A stretch of 64,000 nucleotides of DNA from Archilochus colubris. Lineage: Eukaryota > Chordata > Aves > Apodiformes > Trochilidae. Of this stretch, positions 1 through 10,400 are shown in pieces. The position numbers and the translations under genes are program-made. The notes beneath the pieces were generated by a model. That model searched no databases. It worked only from the letters and a program-made list of their open reading frames with translations, and had not been told where the DNA came from. How positions within the stretch are numbered: position 1 is the first letter of the stretch; each line of letters starts with the position of its first letter. The DNA lies in assembly GCA_023079485.1 (NCBI GenBank), contig CM041092.1, positions 1,131,627 to 1,195,626 of the forward strand, in the 5' to 3' direction.

Positions 1-1840
1 CTGGGTGCTCAGCTTCAGAAAGGATCCAAACTGCAAATGCTGTTTCACAACCAAACAGCCAAGTTCTTAGGGAAGGGAATTTCAGACAGGGCTGAACATC
101 CTTCTTCAGGCCAGTGTCAGCTGCAGAAGTGCCTGCAGGAGCCAGGGCCTGGTAAAACCCCAGCTTCATCTGTCAGGGATTAAAGGGACAAGCAGGGGAT
201 GTGAGGAGCCAGGCTGCACCTCCTTCCTTTGCCAGATGTGCTCACATCTGCATGCAGCTACAGCCTGCTGCGGTGCAGCATCAGGCAGCTGTTGCCTAGC
301 AACTGGGGGGGCTGCTCCCATGGGTACCAGGCTCTGCCCAGAGCCCCTGCTTTCCATCAGCCCCCCAGACATCAGCCCCTGGCTCTGCAGGCAGCAGGGA
401 GCTCTGGGGCTTGCTCCCAGGGAGGGGATGGGATCTCCCTTCCCTCTGCTGCCAGGGGGTCCCAGCTCCTGCATCCTGAATTCCCCAGCACCCAGCTGCA
501 CCCTGCCACAGGGGCTGTTCCCCCAGCACCCCCAGAGCCCCAGACCACAAACACAGCTCCTCCTCTCTCCCTCTCCATCCTCCTCAACTCTTGTGGGGAA
601 ACAAATCCTGCTCCTGGAGGAGGGGGCAGCAGAGTGCCCGGGCTGAGCTCTCAGGTGGCAGGAGCATCAGAAATCTCAGCAAGGGGATGGAGCCACATTC
701 CTGCTCTGATTCCAGAGGCAATTTCCTGCCTTTCCATTATTTAACCGGGCATGCTGGAGTTTTCTAGCTGATCTGTTATTTGTCATGTAGATCATTGCTT
801 TAACACATGCAGCTTAGCACCTCAGCACCGAGGTGGATCCTGCCTGACAGCTCTGGATGTTTGCAAGCCACTCAAACTCACAGCCTGCCAAGTGCTCCTC
901 TCAAACACACCTGGGAGAATCCAGGCTGCAGGCAGAGGAATAGGAAGCTGGGCTAGCCATGGGTGCTGTTGGGATACTGAGCACAGGAATACTGCACAGG
1001 AGAACACCAGATCACTGCATCAACTGGTTAATTCAGGGAAATCACTGCTGGGGACGAGCCTGTGGTGTAATGAAACACCTGAGACCTGAGTGACGTACAC
1101 ATGAAAGAACACTGCACTTGGAACAGGGGCAGAATGCTTGATTTAAATAAATAAAAATTAAAATGAATGCAGCTCAGTAGTAAAAGCAGCCACAGAGCCC
1201 CCAGTGAAGGAGCTTCAGCCCTCCAGAGCTGCATCTGGAGCTGGCTCCTGGCAGAGGTGAGGGGGGCACCTGAAGAGCAGCCAGAGAGAAGTTTGCTGGG
1301 AGGGATTCCCAGCAGAAAGAGCAATCACAGATGTCTTTTTCACACCTAAGGAAGGCAGACCAGAGCTCAGCTCATCTGAAATCTAATCCCTCCAACCTTC
1401 ACCTCCAATAAATCAAAGGATGAACAGGACTGTTTCTCCTGGCTTTCCTCTGACTCACTGGAGCTGCAGGATAAAGCCAGACAACAACAATACTTAAGAG
1501 CCAACCACAGAAAGATTTGGCATCATTTTTTTTTTGCCAATCTCTGCTGCAGAAGCCGAGTCCAGCACAGGCAGTGCTGCACTGAATGGCAATGAGCCAG
1601 TGGAAAGTGACAAAACTCCATCAAAACATCACTGCATCCATGCTGTCGTGGAATAGGATCAACTAAATATGCTCTAACACTCCAAAGCCCACTGCTTGAG
1701 CTCTGGGCACATGTGCTACCTTGCATTAGAAGGTAAATTTATCAGATTTGCCCCAAGAGCATCTATGATTAAAAATCTGAAAAGGCAAACTTGCTTTGGA
1801 AAGTATGAAGGCTGCAACCCTAAGGTGTACCTTGATTTTT
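1..1840. other. Unique sequence, no gene recognised
   Basis: Moderately GC-rich DNA. Overlapping open frames at 166-744 occur on both strands with no domain, start context or codon pattern that I can support. No repeat family was recognised. Confidence 0.6.
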
Positions 1841-1900
1841 AAATAAATAAACTTAAACAAACTTAAAATAAATAAACTTAAAATAAATAAACTTAAAACA
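1841..1900 (+). repeat. AT-rich tandem repeat, unit AAATAAATAAACTTA
   Basis: About four copies of a 15-base unit, one of them changed to AACAAACTTA, lie in AT-rich unique sequence. Confidence 0.88.
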
Positions 1901-4900
1901 CTTTGCCTACAAAACTCTTGTTAGTAGCTGGACCTAACCAACCCATAATTATCCTGCACTCTGCAAAACCCAGGAATCATCATTTAATACCATAAGCAGT
2001 TTATTAATTCATGTGCAGCTACTTGAAAAAAACTTTGAATGCCAGAATTGTCAATCTCTGAGATCAATACAGGAAGCTCTTTAGCATTTAGTGAGAAGAA
2101 AAAAAAAATGGAAAGAGAAAAAGTATCAGGTACCCCTAGTTAGAGCTATCCAGTGTTTCATGTTTTAAGAATTAGTTTCTCCTCCTCTCTCCTTGCCTGA
2201 AATAGGCTGCTTGACATTTAAAAATAGGCCTATTCTTCATTTTAAAATGCATTTCCATGAGTCAGAAATTAAAGTGGAAAAGATGAATTAATTCCTCTAA
2301 CCAAGCTCCTGCGTAACTGCAGCCTGCCCTTTATTTTGTGGTGCTTTGCTCAGAGCACTCAGGCCATCACCAGCACCAGGTGCTCCCAGAACCCACACCT
2401 CAAACACCACATCCCCAGCATCCAGACAAGAAAAGATGTTTGTGGGGTTTTTTTTGGTTTTTTTTTTTGGCCAGAGCTGCCACACTGTAAGGCAGTTGGC
2501 TTGCAAATGATGGCAAATTTGTGAAGAATTTCTCTGGGTTTATTCCCTCCTTTAAAGCCCACACCTTCAGCCTTGCACTAAACTGAACAGGCTGTTTCTA
2601 CCCATGTGTTGGCACAAAGCACCCAAAATGTAAAGCCAGCTTTAAAACAAACCAAAACAAAACCTAAAAGAATATGAGCACAACCACAATACCCAAGGCT
2701 CAGAAGACAGCCTCAGAATGCACTGCAGCAGCACCAAAGGAGTGTCAAGTCCTTTTTCTGCTTCCTTTTCCCACGTTCTTCCCCCAAAGCACAGCCTATC
2801 TCCTGACAGATGGGAAATCAGGGGATTTGGGGCAGTGCTCAGGTTCCTCCTCACCTGGCATCTCCTCTGCCCTCTTGCACCACCTCTCTCCAGCAGTCAG
2901 CAGAATAATTTGACTCCATTTGTTCTGGTTTCAGCTGGTGGGTGATCTCCCACACACCAACCCAGTTAACAACTAACAAGTGCTCCAGTGGTGCTGACGA
3001 ACAAACAGATCCCACCCAGGATCAGCTTTTTAGCTCTCCAAACCAGAAGAAGAAGGTGGAGCAAGGGAAAAGCTCTGGGACGAGTATCTGGGGAAGAACA
3101 CAGCCCAAGCAGCTGCACCCATGTACCAGGGGATCCCCACGTGAGCCTGTGACAAGCACGGGATGCCACCAACCATCCCACATCAACACACACATCACCA
3201 ACATCATCCTGACACTGAGAAATAACTCTGCACTCCCACTGCACCAGTCCTGCTGATCACAGATATTTGTGTGTGTGCAGACCATCCCACAAACCCCATG
3301 TGTGAGACACCTGGAACCAGGGCATCCCTGAAGGAACAAGCACTGTAGTCTCCTGCACAAGTCCTCCTTGCCACAGGGACTCTTTCCATTGTCACATCCC
3401 AAAAAAGGGCTGTGCCCTCCTGGATGGATGCCTGCCCCGGTGGAGGTGGAGGCCAGGGCAGGACACAGAGCCCAGCAGCACTGCCCAGCCCCAAGGTGAA
3501 GCTCAGCCCAGGTAGCAGTGAGCAGAAGGCTGCCCCGAGCTGGAAGCACAGGACACAGCCCTGCAAAACGTGGATTTCATCTGCCCCGTGCAGCCACTGA
3601 CCTGCTGGGTGCTTTTCCCTGCACACCAAAACCAAAGCAATTCCTTTGTAACCCTGGGAAAGGAGAAGCCCCTTCACTTCCCCAGCTTCCAACAGAGCAG
3701 TCCTGAAATACCCATAGTCTGTGGATATAAAAAAGCCCATTTTTGACAACCACTAAGTTGTTATGTCGTAACCTAACTTAAAATTCAGCACAGAAGTACA
3801 GTATGCACTGCCCAATCTTATTTTTTTATTAACTGGACTCAAACTTTTTGAAAAAAAAAAAAAAAAAGCAGGTTTATTTAAAAAGTGCACAATGGATTAA
3901 AAAAAAAAAAAATCATCTTTTCCTCTGTTCATAAAGGTGATGTACAGCCAAATGGAACTCAATTCTCCCACACTTTCAGGGGAAGAATCTTCTTGAATTT
4001 GTCTGTTGCTGTACAAAACCCACTAGAACTGTGTCTTGCATAGAAAAATATGACAAGGTTTCCTAGTTTCTTATTTCCAAGTGACTCTGGTTTTCTGCTT
4101 CAGCCCTATTTTTTCCTGACAGCAGGGTTAGGTAACTCTCTCCTGTATTTTGCTTCAACCCAAACCAACTGCACTTCACATTACAAGGAGAGTAACACAG
4201 CAGGTTCTGCACATCCCCAAGTATAACATGGTCACAAGTTTCTCTGTGGTGTACAAGGGATGTTTTTTACAGCTTCTTCTCTCATCCTAACAGGGGATTT
4301 GGGGGTAGGGATGGTGGGAACAGATCTACCAGTGCTTCATAAACATTCAGGAGGAATCACAGTGTGGTTTCTTGTTTGCTTGGGTTGTTTTTTTTTTCAG
4401 TGTCCCAAACAAGCAACCCCCAGGGGAACCCAAAGCTCTGCCATGTTACATGCTCTCTCCCTTTCGAGCCACCAAAACCACAGCAAGAAAAAGAAATAAA
4501 TAAATCAATCCTAGAGCGTTTGGAGTAATAGTCTTAGCTTAAAAAATTCTCCAGATAGAGAGCAGAGCTTCTCGAGTTACAGCCGATTTTTTTTAGCTGT
4601 CCTCATTAGCCTGTGCATGGTTTCACTGCTGAACACAGACCAAGATCCCCAGTAACCACTGTGCTACCAACCAAGGGCACCGACACAGGGAAATTAAAAT
4701 AAAAACCACAACAAAACAAACCCAAAAGACTACTTGAAAAACAGTACAACCTTTAAGGCCTCATTTCTTTCCTCAAAGCCCAGGAGCCACCAACCAGCTA
4801 AAATAATCTTTGCTTCTTGTTTTCCTCCGCATAATTCTTAATCTCTCATTAATCTTTCCTCTTACTATTTCCAGCCACCCATCGAGCCCATTCGCGTTTT

Positions 4901-5119
4901 GCAGCACTGAAGAAATAAAGGCAGCTCTAGCAGTTCGGGTTTTTTTCTTTACTATTTCAGATTGCTACAACCTCTTCTGAAAAGCCGTAAAATACAATTT
5001 ATCTCCTGGTAGCTCGGAAGAAGTTCTTACCCGATTCCTGGGAGAACAGTTGGCATCCTAACTTTATAACGTGCCAAAGAAAAAAAACAAAAACAAAAAA
5101 ACAACACCCCCACAAAACA
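1901..5119. other. Unique AT-rich sequence, no gene recognised
   Basis: Short open frames only. Poly-A runs at about 3849-3866 and 3899-3912. If a minus-strand transcript starts in the CpG island at 6 kb, its 3' part could lie here; reversed AATAAA hexamers occur, for example near 3823, but no exon is convincing. Confidence 0.5.
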
Positions 5120-5589
5120 ACGAATCCCGAGCTCCAGCCCAGCTGTGCCCAGGCTCATTTACACCGAGTTTTTAGCAATTTACACCACCCGACACGAACA
5201 CAAGCGGCCAGCAAAACCCCGGCGGCGTTCGGCAGCCTGCGGGAGGGAACCCAGCCCGGGGAAAACCGGGAATAAACCCGTCTGAGGGACTTCCAGAGGG
5301 CTTGGAAACCGACAGATGAAATGTACAGCCCCAAAACGTTATTCCATCTCTACCGCAAACACCCCGCGGCTCACATCACCCCTGCACCCACATCTTCCCT
5401 CGCCACGTCCCGAGCGGAGGCAGCGGCAGCTCCGGAGGGACCCGAGCTCGGCAGGGCTGGGGCTGACCCAGGGCTCCTCACACACCCCCAGCCCGGCTCC
5501 GAAACCCAATAAGCTCCCCGTTCCCTAAAAACCCACCTGGAACCGGCAGCGGCAATGGGATAAGGGCAGCTTCATCCCTCAAGCGCCTC

Positions 5590-5980
5590 ACCCGGTACCG
5601 GTAGCAGCTCCCCGGCCTCTCCTCCCGGCAGCATTCCCGGTACCAGCGACAGATCCATCCCCGCACTGCCTGTCTGAGGAGCACCCCCGGTACCAGCAGC
5701 GGATCCCCCCTGGTACTCTGCTAGCTCCTCCCGGCAGCACCCCCGGTACCAGCAACAGATCCCACCGGGTCCCGGGGAGCACCCCCGGTACCAGCATCAA
5801 ATCCCACCAGTTCCTGGGGAGCACCCCGGTATCAGAAGCAGATCCCACCGGTTCCTGGGGGGCACCGCGGTACCGGCAGCAGATCCCACCGGTTCCTGAT
5901 GAGTACCCCCGGTACCAGCAGCAGATCCCACCGGTTCCTGGGGGGCACCCCGGTACCGGCAGCAGAACCCGCCCGGGTCT
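5590..5980 (+). repeat. Minisatellite, period about 43, each unit with GGTACC
   Basis: About eight to nine imperfect units with the core CCCCGGTACCAGCAGCAGAT and then CCCACCGGTTCCTGGGG run through the CpG island. The palindrome GGTACC recurs about every 43 bases in most units. The first units (5590-5720) are degenerate and the later ones better preserved, as expected for an array homogenised at one end. The minus-strand open frames over it are only translations of the repeat. Confidence 0.88.
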
Positions 5981-6099
5981 CGGGCAGCCCCCACATCCCC
6001 TCCATCCCCGCGTTCTCAGGAGGGCGCCTCGCCCGCGGACCCGCGGCTCACTGAAAGTTGAGAACCGAACCGGGGATGAGGCGAGGGGTCCGATTCTTT

Positions 6100-6115
6100 C
6101 CCCCCCCCCCCCCCC
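6100..6115 (+). repeat. Poly-C tract
   Basis: A run of about 16 C residues lies within the CpG island, next to the minus-strand donor-like site. It is prone to length error in sequencing and assembly. Confidence 0.9.
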
Positions 6116-6278
6116 GGGTCCCCTCAGCTCGGCACCCGCGTCCCGCCCCTGCCCGGGTTCCCCCCGCTCACCTGATGCGGGACGCCGAGCCCCGCAGCGG
6201 CGCCCCCGGCCCCGCGTTCAGCTGCGCCGTCGCCCGCCCGGGGCAGAGCGCGGCCCCTCCGCCCCCCTCCTCCTCCTC

Positions 6279-6343
6279 ATGGCCGCCGAGCCGAGGCGGG
6301 ACGGCAGCCCCGGGGCGCGGCCGGGATGCGCAGGGATGCGCGG
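6279..6343 (+). other. Candidate first coding exon at a splice donor
   Basis: An ATG in good context (G at +4) at 6279 opens a frame reading MAAEPRRDGSPGARPGCAGM and two more residues, up to a consensus donor GG/GTGAGTG. The frame stops at once if not spliced. Short first coding exons of this MAAEP type are common at vertebrate CpG-island promoters. I could not match the peptide to a known protein or find a second exon, and GC-rich DNA produces such ORFs by chance. The donor resembles the minisatellite unit that follows it. Confidence 0.22.
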
Positions 6344-6486
6344 GTGAGTGTCAGCCCCCGGGTGGGTGTCAGGCGTCAGGTGGGTGTCAGCTTCGGGTGG
6401 GTGTAAGCCCCTGGATGGGTGTCAGGCGTCGGGTGGGTGTCAGCCTCGGGTGGGTGTCAGCCCCCGGGTGGGTGTCAGCCTCAGCC
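6342..6486 (+). repeat. Minisatellite of GTGGGTGTCAG units next to a donor-like site
   Basis: Seven or eight imperfect units of about 17-20 bases with the core GGGTGGGTGTCAG follow each other without spacers. Each unit carries a donor-like GTGGGTGT or GTGAGTGT, so the array looks like repeated copies of the putative splice donor at 6344. It lies inside the CpG island. Confidence 0.85.
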
Positions 6487-7224
6487 GCACCGCCCCCAAT
6501 GGCTGCTGCGGGGCGGGCAGCGCTTGGCTCCCGCGATACTTTGGGTGCTCGGCCCGGTGGAGCGGGGACGCGGAACCCGGCACGGGCAGGCGGGGAGGGA
6601 AGGGAAGGATGGATGGGCAGGGGCTGGGGGGGCTGCTCCTCCATTTACCAACAGCGGGTGCCGGGGCGGGGGGAGAAGGGGCGCTGAGGGCAGCGGGCGG
6701 TGCCGCCGGTGCCTGGCGGGAGGTGATGCGCAACCCCCGGGACAAACGGATTTGGGTCGGGTCCTGGCTTCATAACCCTGTCTGGAGCTGGCCAGCGGCT
6801 TCCAGGGACAAGAGGGGAAAAGGAGGAAGGTGTCGGTCCCCGCGCCCCTGCTCACGAGTGGAAGCGTGGAGAAAACGGGGGAGGAAATGGGGAGAAGAGA
6901 CTTTGCTCAGGCTATCGGTGTCACGGGAAGTGTCGGTACCGCAGGGATGCGGGGGGCAGAGGTGATGAAGCCAATTGGCTGCCCTGAGGCTCCGGCCAGC
7001 TCTTGGTTTCCAGCATCCCGCAGGGTGGGTGATGCTCCAGCACCCAGCTAAGGCAGCCAGGGTACCAGCTGGCTGGTTGATCCGGAGTGACTCCTGGTCA
7101 TGCTTCCTCCAGTTCCATAGTACCAGGAGGCACACACATGCTCTGGTTACTCCTGGAGCCACCCAGGCACCAACCCCTGGCCACCAGATCCTGCAGGAGA
7201 ACCTGTGCTACGTTGAGGTTACAT

Positions 7225-7482
7225 GTTCTAGAAACACGGAATTGTTGAGGTTGGAAAAGACCTTCTAGATCATCCAGTCCAACTATTGACCCACCCTACC
7301 CCATGTCCCTCATCCCCACACCTCCAGGGCTCTGAAACCCCTCCAGGGATGATGGGGACCCCAGCCCTGCCCTGGGCAGCCTGGGCCAGGCCCTGACAAC
7401 CCTTTCCAGGAAGAAATCGTTCCCCAGCTCCAACCTAAACCTCCCCTGGCACAACTTGAGGCTGTTTCTTCTTGTTCTATCA
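7225..7482 (-). mobile_element. CR1 LINE 3' fragment
   Basis: The + strand reads as the reverse complement of a CR1 3' end: GTTGAGGTTGGAAAAGACC, TCATCCAGTCCAAC, then CCAACCTAAACCTCCCCTGG and a tail running into a TTCTTGTTCTATCA segment. It is about 260 bases and strongly 5'-truncated. The tail differs from the other copies here (TTCTAGAAACACGG instead of the AATCATAG repeat), suggesting an older subfamily. Confidence 0.9.
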
Positions 7483-10400
7483 CAAAACGTTGTGTTTAAA
7501 AATAAATATTTGAGTAACTGTTAGTGAAATGTGCACCCTGAAGCAGATATATTTCACCATTCTTCAGATGAAATTCAGAGGAAGCTTCTGCCCCATCTCC
7601 CAAAGAATCTTTGCATCCTGGCAGGGAAGTGTTCACACACACATGCAGTTCAGATGTTTTTCCCAGTCATCTCCCACAGTTCTTGGAGGCCTCAAAAGTG
7701 GTTTTCAGTGTTGACTGCAATGTTAGCATCAAATGCCTCTTCCAGCTTGATGTTTTTCTTTACTCTTCTAGTTAATAAAAGCGTTTTTCAGTATTCTCCA
7801 AAATAACCTTTAAACAGAGGACCAGGTGGCCTTCGTTTCTCTTCTTAAGACTCCCCAAAAGACTGCTCAGGACGTTGCCATCTCTTGGGGCTGCTAAGTC
7901 TGCCCAGTGTACACAAGATGTAGGCTGTAAAATATGAAATGATTCCTGGGGTGGAGTCGATGTCAGCACAGCAGAGGACTCAGCCCAGGCGGGAGCTCCG
8001 GAGTTACGTGCTCAGCTGAGGATGAGCAAGTCAATTCCTCTGCATTGCAGCTTCAGCTCCAACCTCACCCGGGTGCTGCAAGCATTAATTGCTTCCTGGG
8101 AAGGACGTGGAGATGCAGAAATGGGGGTTTTCTCTGTGAGTGTAAACTATACCTTCCCTGCTCCTTTTTAATCCTAGTAGGATGTTTGCTCCAAGAAGGA
8201 AAACCTGAACTGTCATGGGAAGAAGGAAGTAATCCACAGAGCTTAGCACCCTGCAAGCTGTGCTGTCCCTCAATAAAGACACAAGAAAGCAAAATGTTGG
8301 TGTTATCCCTTCCATCCTAATGGTTAGGTTCTGGGTGATGCTGCCTGTTTGGAAGAGCAGAGTAAAAAAGACTTCTTTTCACAGAGTTTTCTCTGGTGGA
8401 AGGATGTTTTTTTGCCAGCTGACTGGTGACCATGCACTGTCACACAACAGAACCTTCACTTCTCAGCTGTAACTCCCCTTTCAGCTCCATGTAATAGACA
8501 ACTGCTATCTTTATTCATGAGAACAACAAACCTCAAGTGTTACTAAGATACTTCTTTCAACAAGCTCCTGATCTTGCAACCACACAGATCTTTAAACTAG
8601 TGTATAAAAGCTATTCTCAGCACCAAAAAAAAAAAAAAAAAAGAATTTATATTTCACTTTCCCCTAGTTGTGCAGGATGGGATTGCTCTGTAATAGCTGT
8701 TATTTCCTGCATGTGCACCAAGACTTCTCCTGGCTTTGGCATCACCTGTGTCCCAGAGTTAAGGATGTTGATCCAGAGATTGGTTCAGTTCAAGTGGTGC
8801 CCATGAAGAAACTGCTTCAGTCATGGCAGTGACCTGTCCAGTTTATCTGCTGCTATCTTCTGGTTTGCTTATCAATTAATGCATTGTGGGCAAGTGGTAC
8901 ATCAGGCCAAGGAAAGACTTCCCTTCTCCAAACTCACGTGGAATGGCATTACATTACATCACATCCCTTTGAGGATCCCCTATTCCTGGCTGTTTGAGAA
9001 TACAAACTAAAGCCATGGTGGGATCAGGATGGATAAAACCTGCAAGGGTGGAGAGACACATTTCAGATTTAGGGCTTGTGTAACAGGGTGGTGGTTGCAC
9101 CAAAGCATCTGTTTTATGATTTCCTGTGGGTGGGCCACATGCCAGTAACCAGGATGGGAGGACTCCCATTTTTTAAGGAAAAAAAAAATTCCATAATACC
9201 TCCTGTGTGGTAGCTGAAGGGCAAATAAGAGAAGAGTGGATGTGCTGGGTTGAATCAGAGGCAGTGACAAGAGTGGACACTGGGAAAACAGCATTTTTTA
9301 AGAAATTAAAAAATGGTAAAAGAATTCTTCTCTCAGCACTCTGGGCTTCCAGCAATTAGCAGGTGTGGGGGCTGCATGCAGACCATTGCATCCAGCAGCT
9401 ATTTAGAGATCCACTACAGATTTCTCTTAACATCTATTTTAATCTGGTTTGACTTTTGCCTTTATCAACAGCTTGAGCCACAGAGTTCCAAGATTAATTA
9501 TAGATTTTGTATAAAAGCACCTGAATGTCACCACCCCAGCTGTATACTGACTGGCTGGTGTCCTCACTGGGTGCTCTCCCATTCAGATATCCAGGGAAAC
9601 ACTGGACAATCATTTCTAATAATAAATTCTTTATAGCCTCAATGATTTCCCAGGTTTCAGGCTTTCTTCTCTCAGCCTTTCCAGGCAGCAGGAAAGCCCA
9701 GGTCACCATGGTTTCCCTGGACAAAAGCTCTGCAGCTCCACTCCCCCATAGCATCCCCTCTGCTTTGCTGGGCTTTGTCTTCTTTATTTCTTTGTGTTGG
9801 GGTTTTTTTTTCCTCCCCTCCTAGAGAAAACAGAACTCTAGAAGATCATTTTGCTTTCCAGATCCTTAAGCAGTAGCACAGAGTTCAGATCTGCTCAGCT
9901 TTTACCAGCTGGAACTGAGTGGCACTTAAACCAAACCCAATGCTTTCTCATGGCAACTGCTTTTAAATATTGTGTTGCATTATTTAAAACATATATAGCC
10001 TTGTGCCAAAAGATGTACTCCTAGCTCGACTGCAACATCATGACCTCCTCACCAATCTGTCATGCCAAGAGGTAGTTTTTTTTCTCTTTTTTTTTCTGGC
10101 AGATGAGGTTGGAAGGGAAAAAAAAAAAAGTACATTTATTTCCTAGAACTGATCTCTTGACTTGTGTAAAATCTTATTTAGAAAGCAAAACAAAGCTGAG
10201 GGAAGAAGCCAATTCTTTTTCAGCTGAATTTGACATCAATAATTACCCAAAATACAGAATTCTTTCCTACCACCTAATGGAAATGAAATGAGCTGATAGG
10301 TAACTGACAGTTACTGCATGTATGCTGCTCCTCACTGCCATTCATTTGTTATTTTGAAGGTAATAGCAGCCCATACTGTTCTTCTTACTCAATATTATTG

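Larger units (their letters stand above)
5120..6960. promoter_or_regulatory. CpG island, possible divergent promoter of an unidentified transcript
   Basis: GC content and CpG frequency rise sharply at about 5120 and fall after about 6960. Splice-donor-like sites lie on both strands. On the minus strand, CATCAG/GTGAGC has its exon end at 6172, and weaker candidates end at 5537 (CCAG/GTGGGT) and 5031 (CGG/GTAAGA). On the plus strand, GCGCGG/GTGAGTG has its exon end at 6343. This pattern suits a bidirectional CpG-island promoter with first exons going both ways. No downstream exon was recognised on either side, so the gene or lncRNA it serves is unknown. Part of the CpG richness comes from two minisatellites. 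Confidence 0.5.

Noticed and set aside
2920..2937. TGTTCTGGTTTCAGCTGG, similar to the start of a bird LTR
   Set aside because: Similarity ends after about 18 bases and there is no right end or target duplication, so chance is likely.
4570..4650. A minus-strand ORF end reading MHRLMRTAKKNRL
   Set aside because: Only about 28 codons are open before an upstream stop, and no matching family, acceptor site or partner exon was found.
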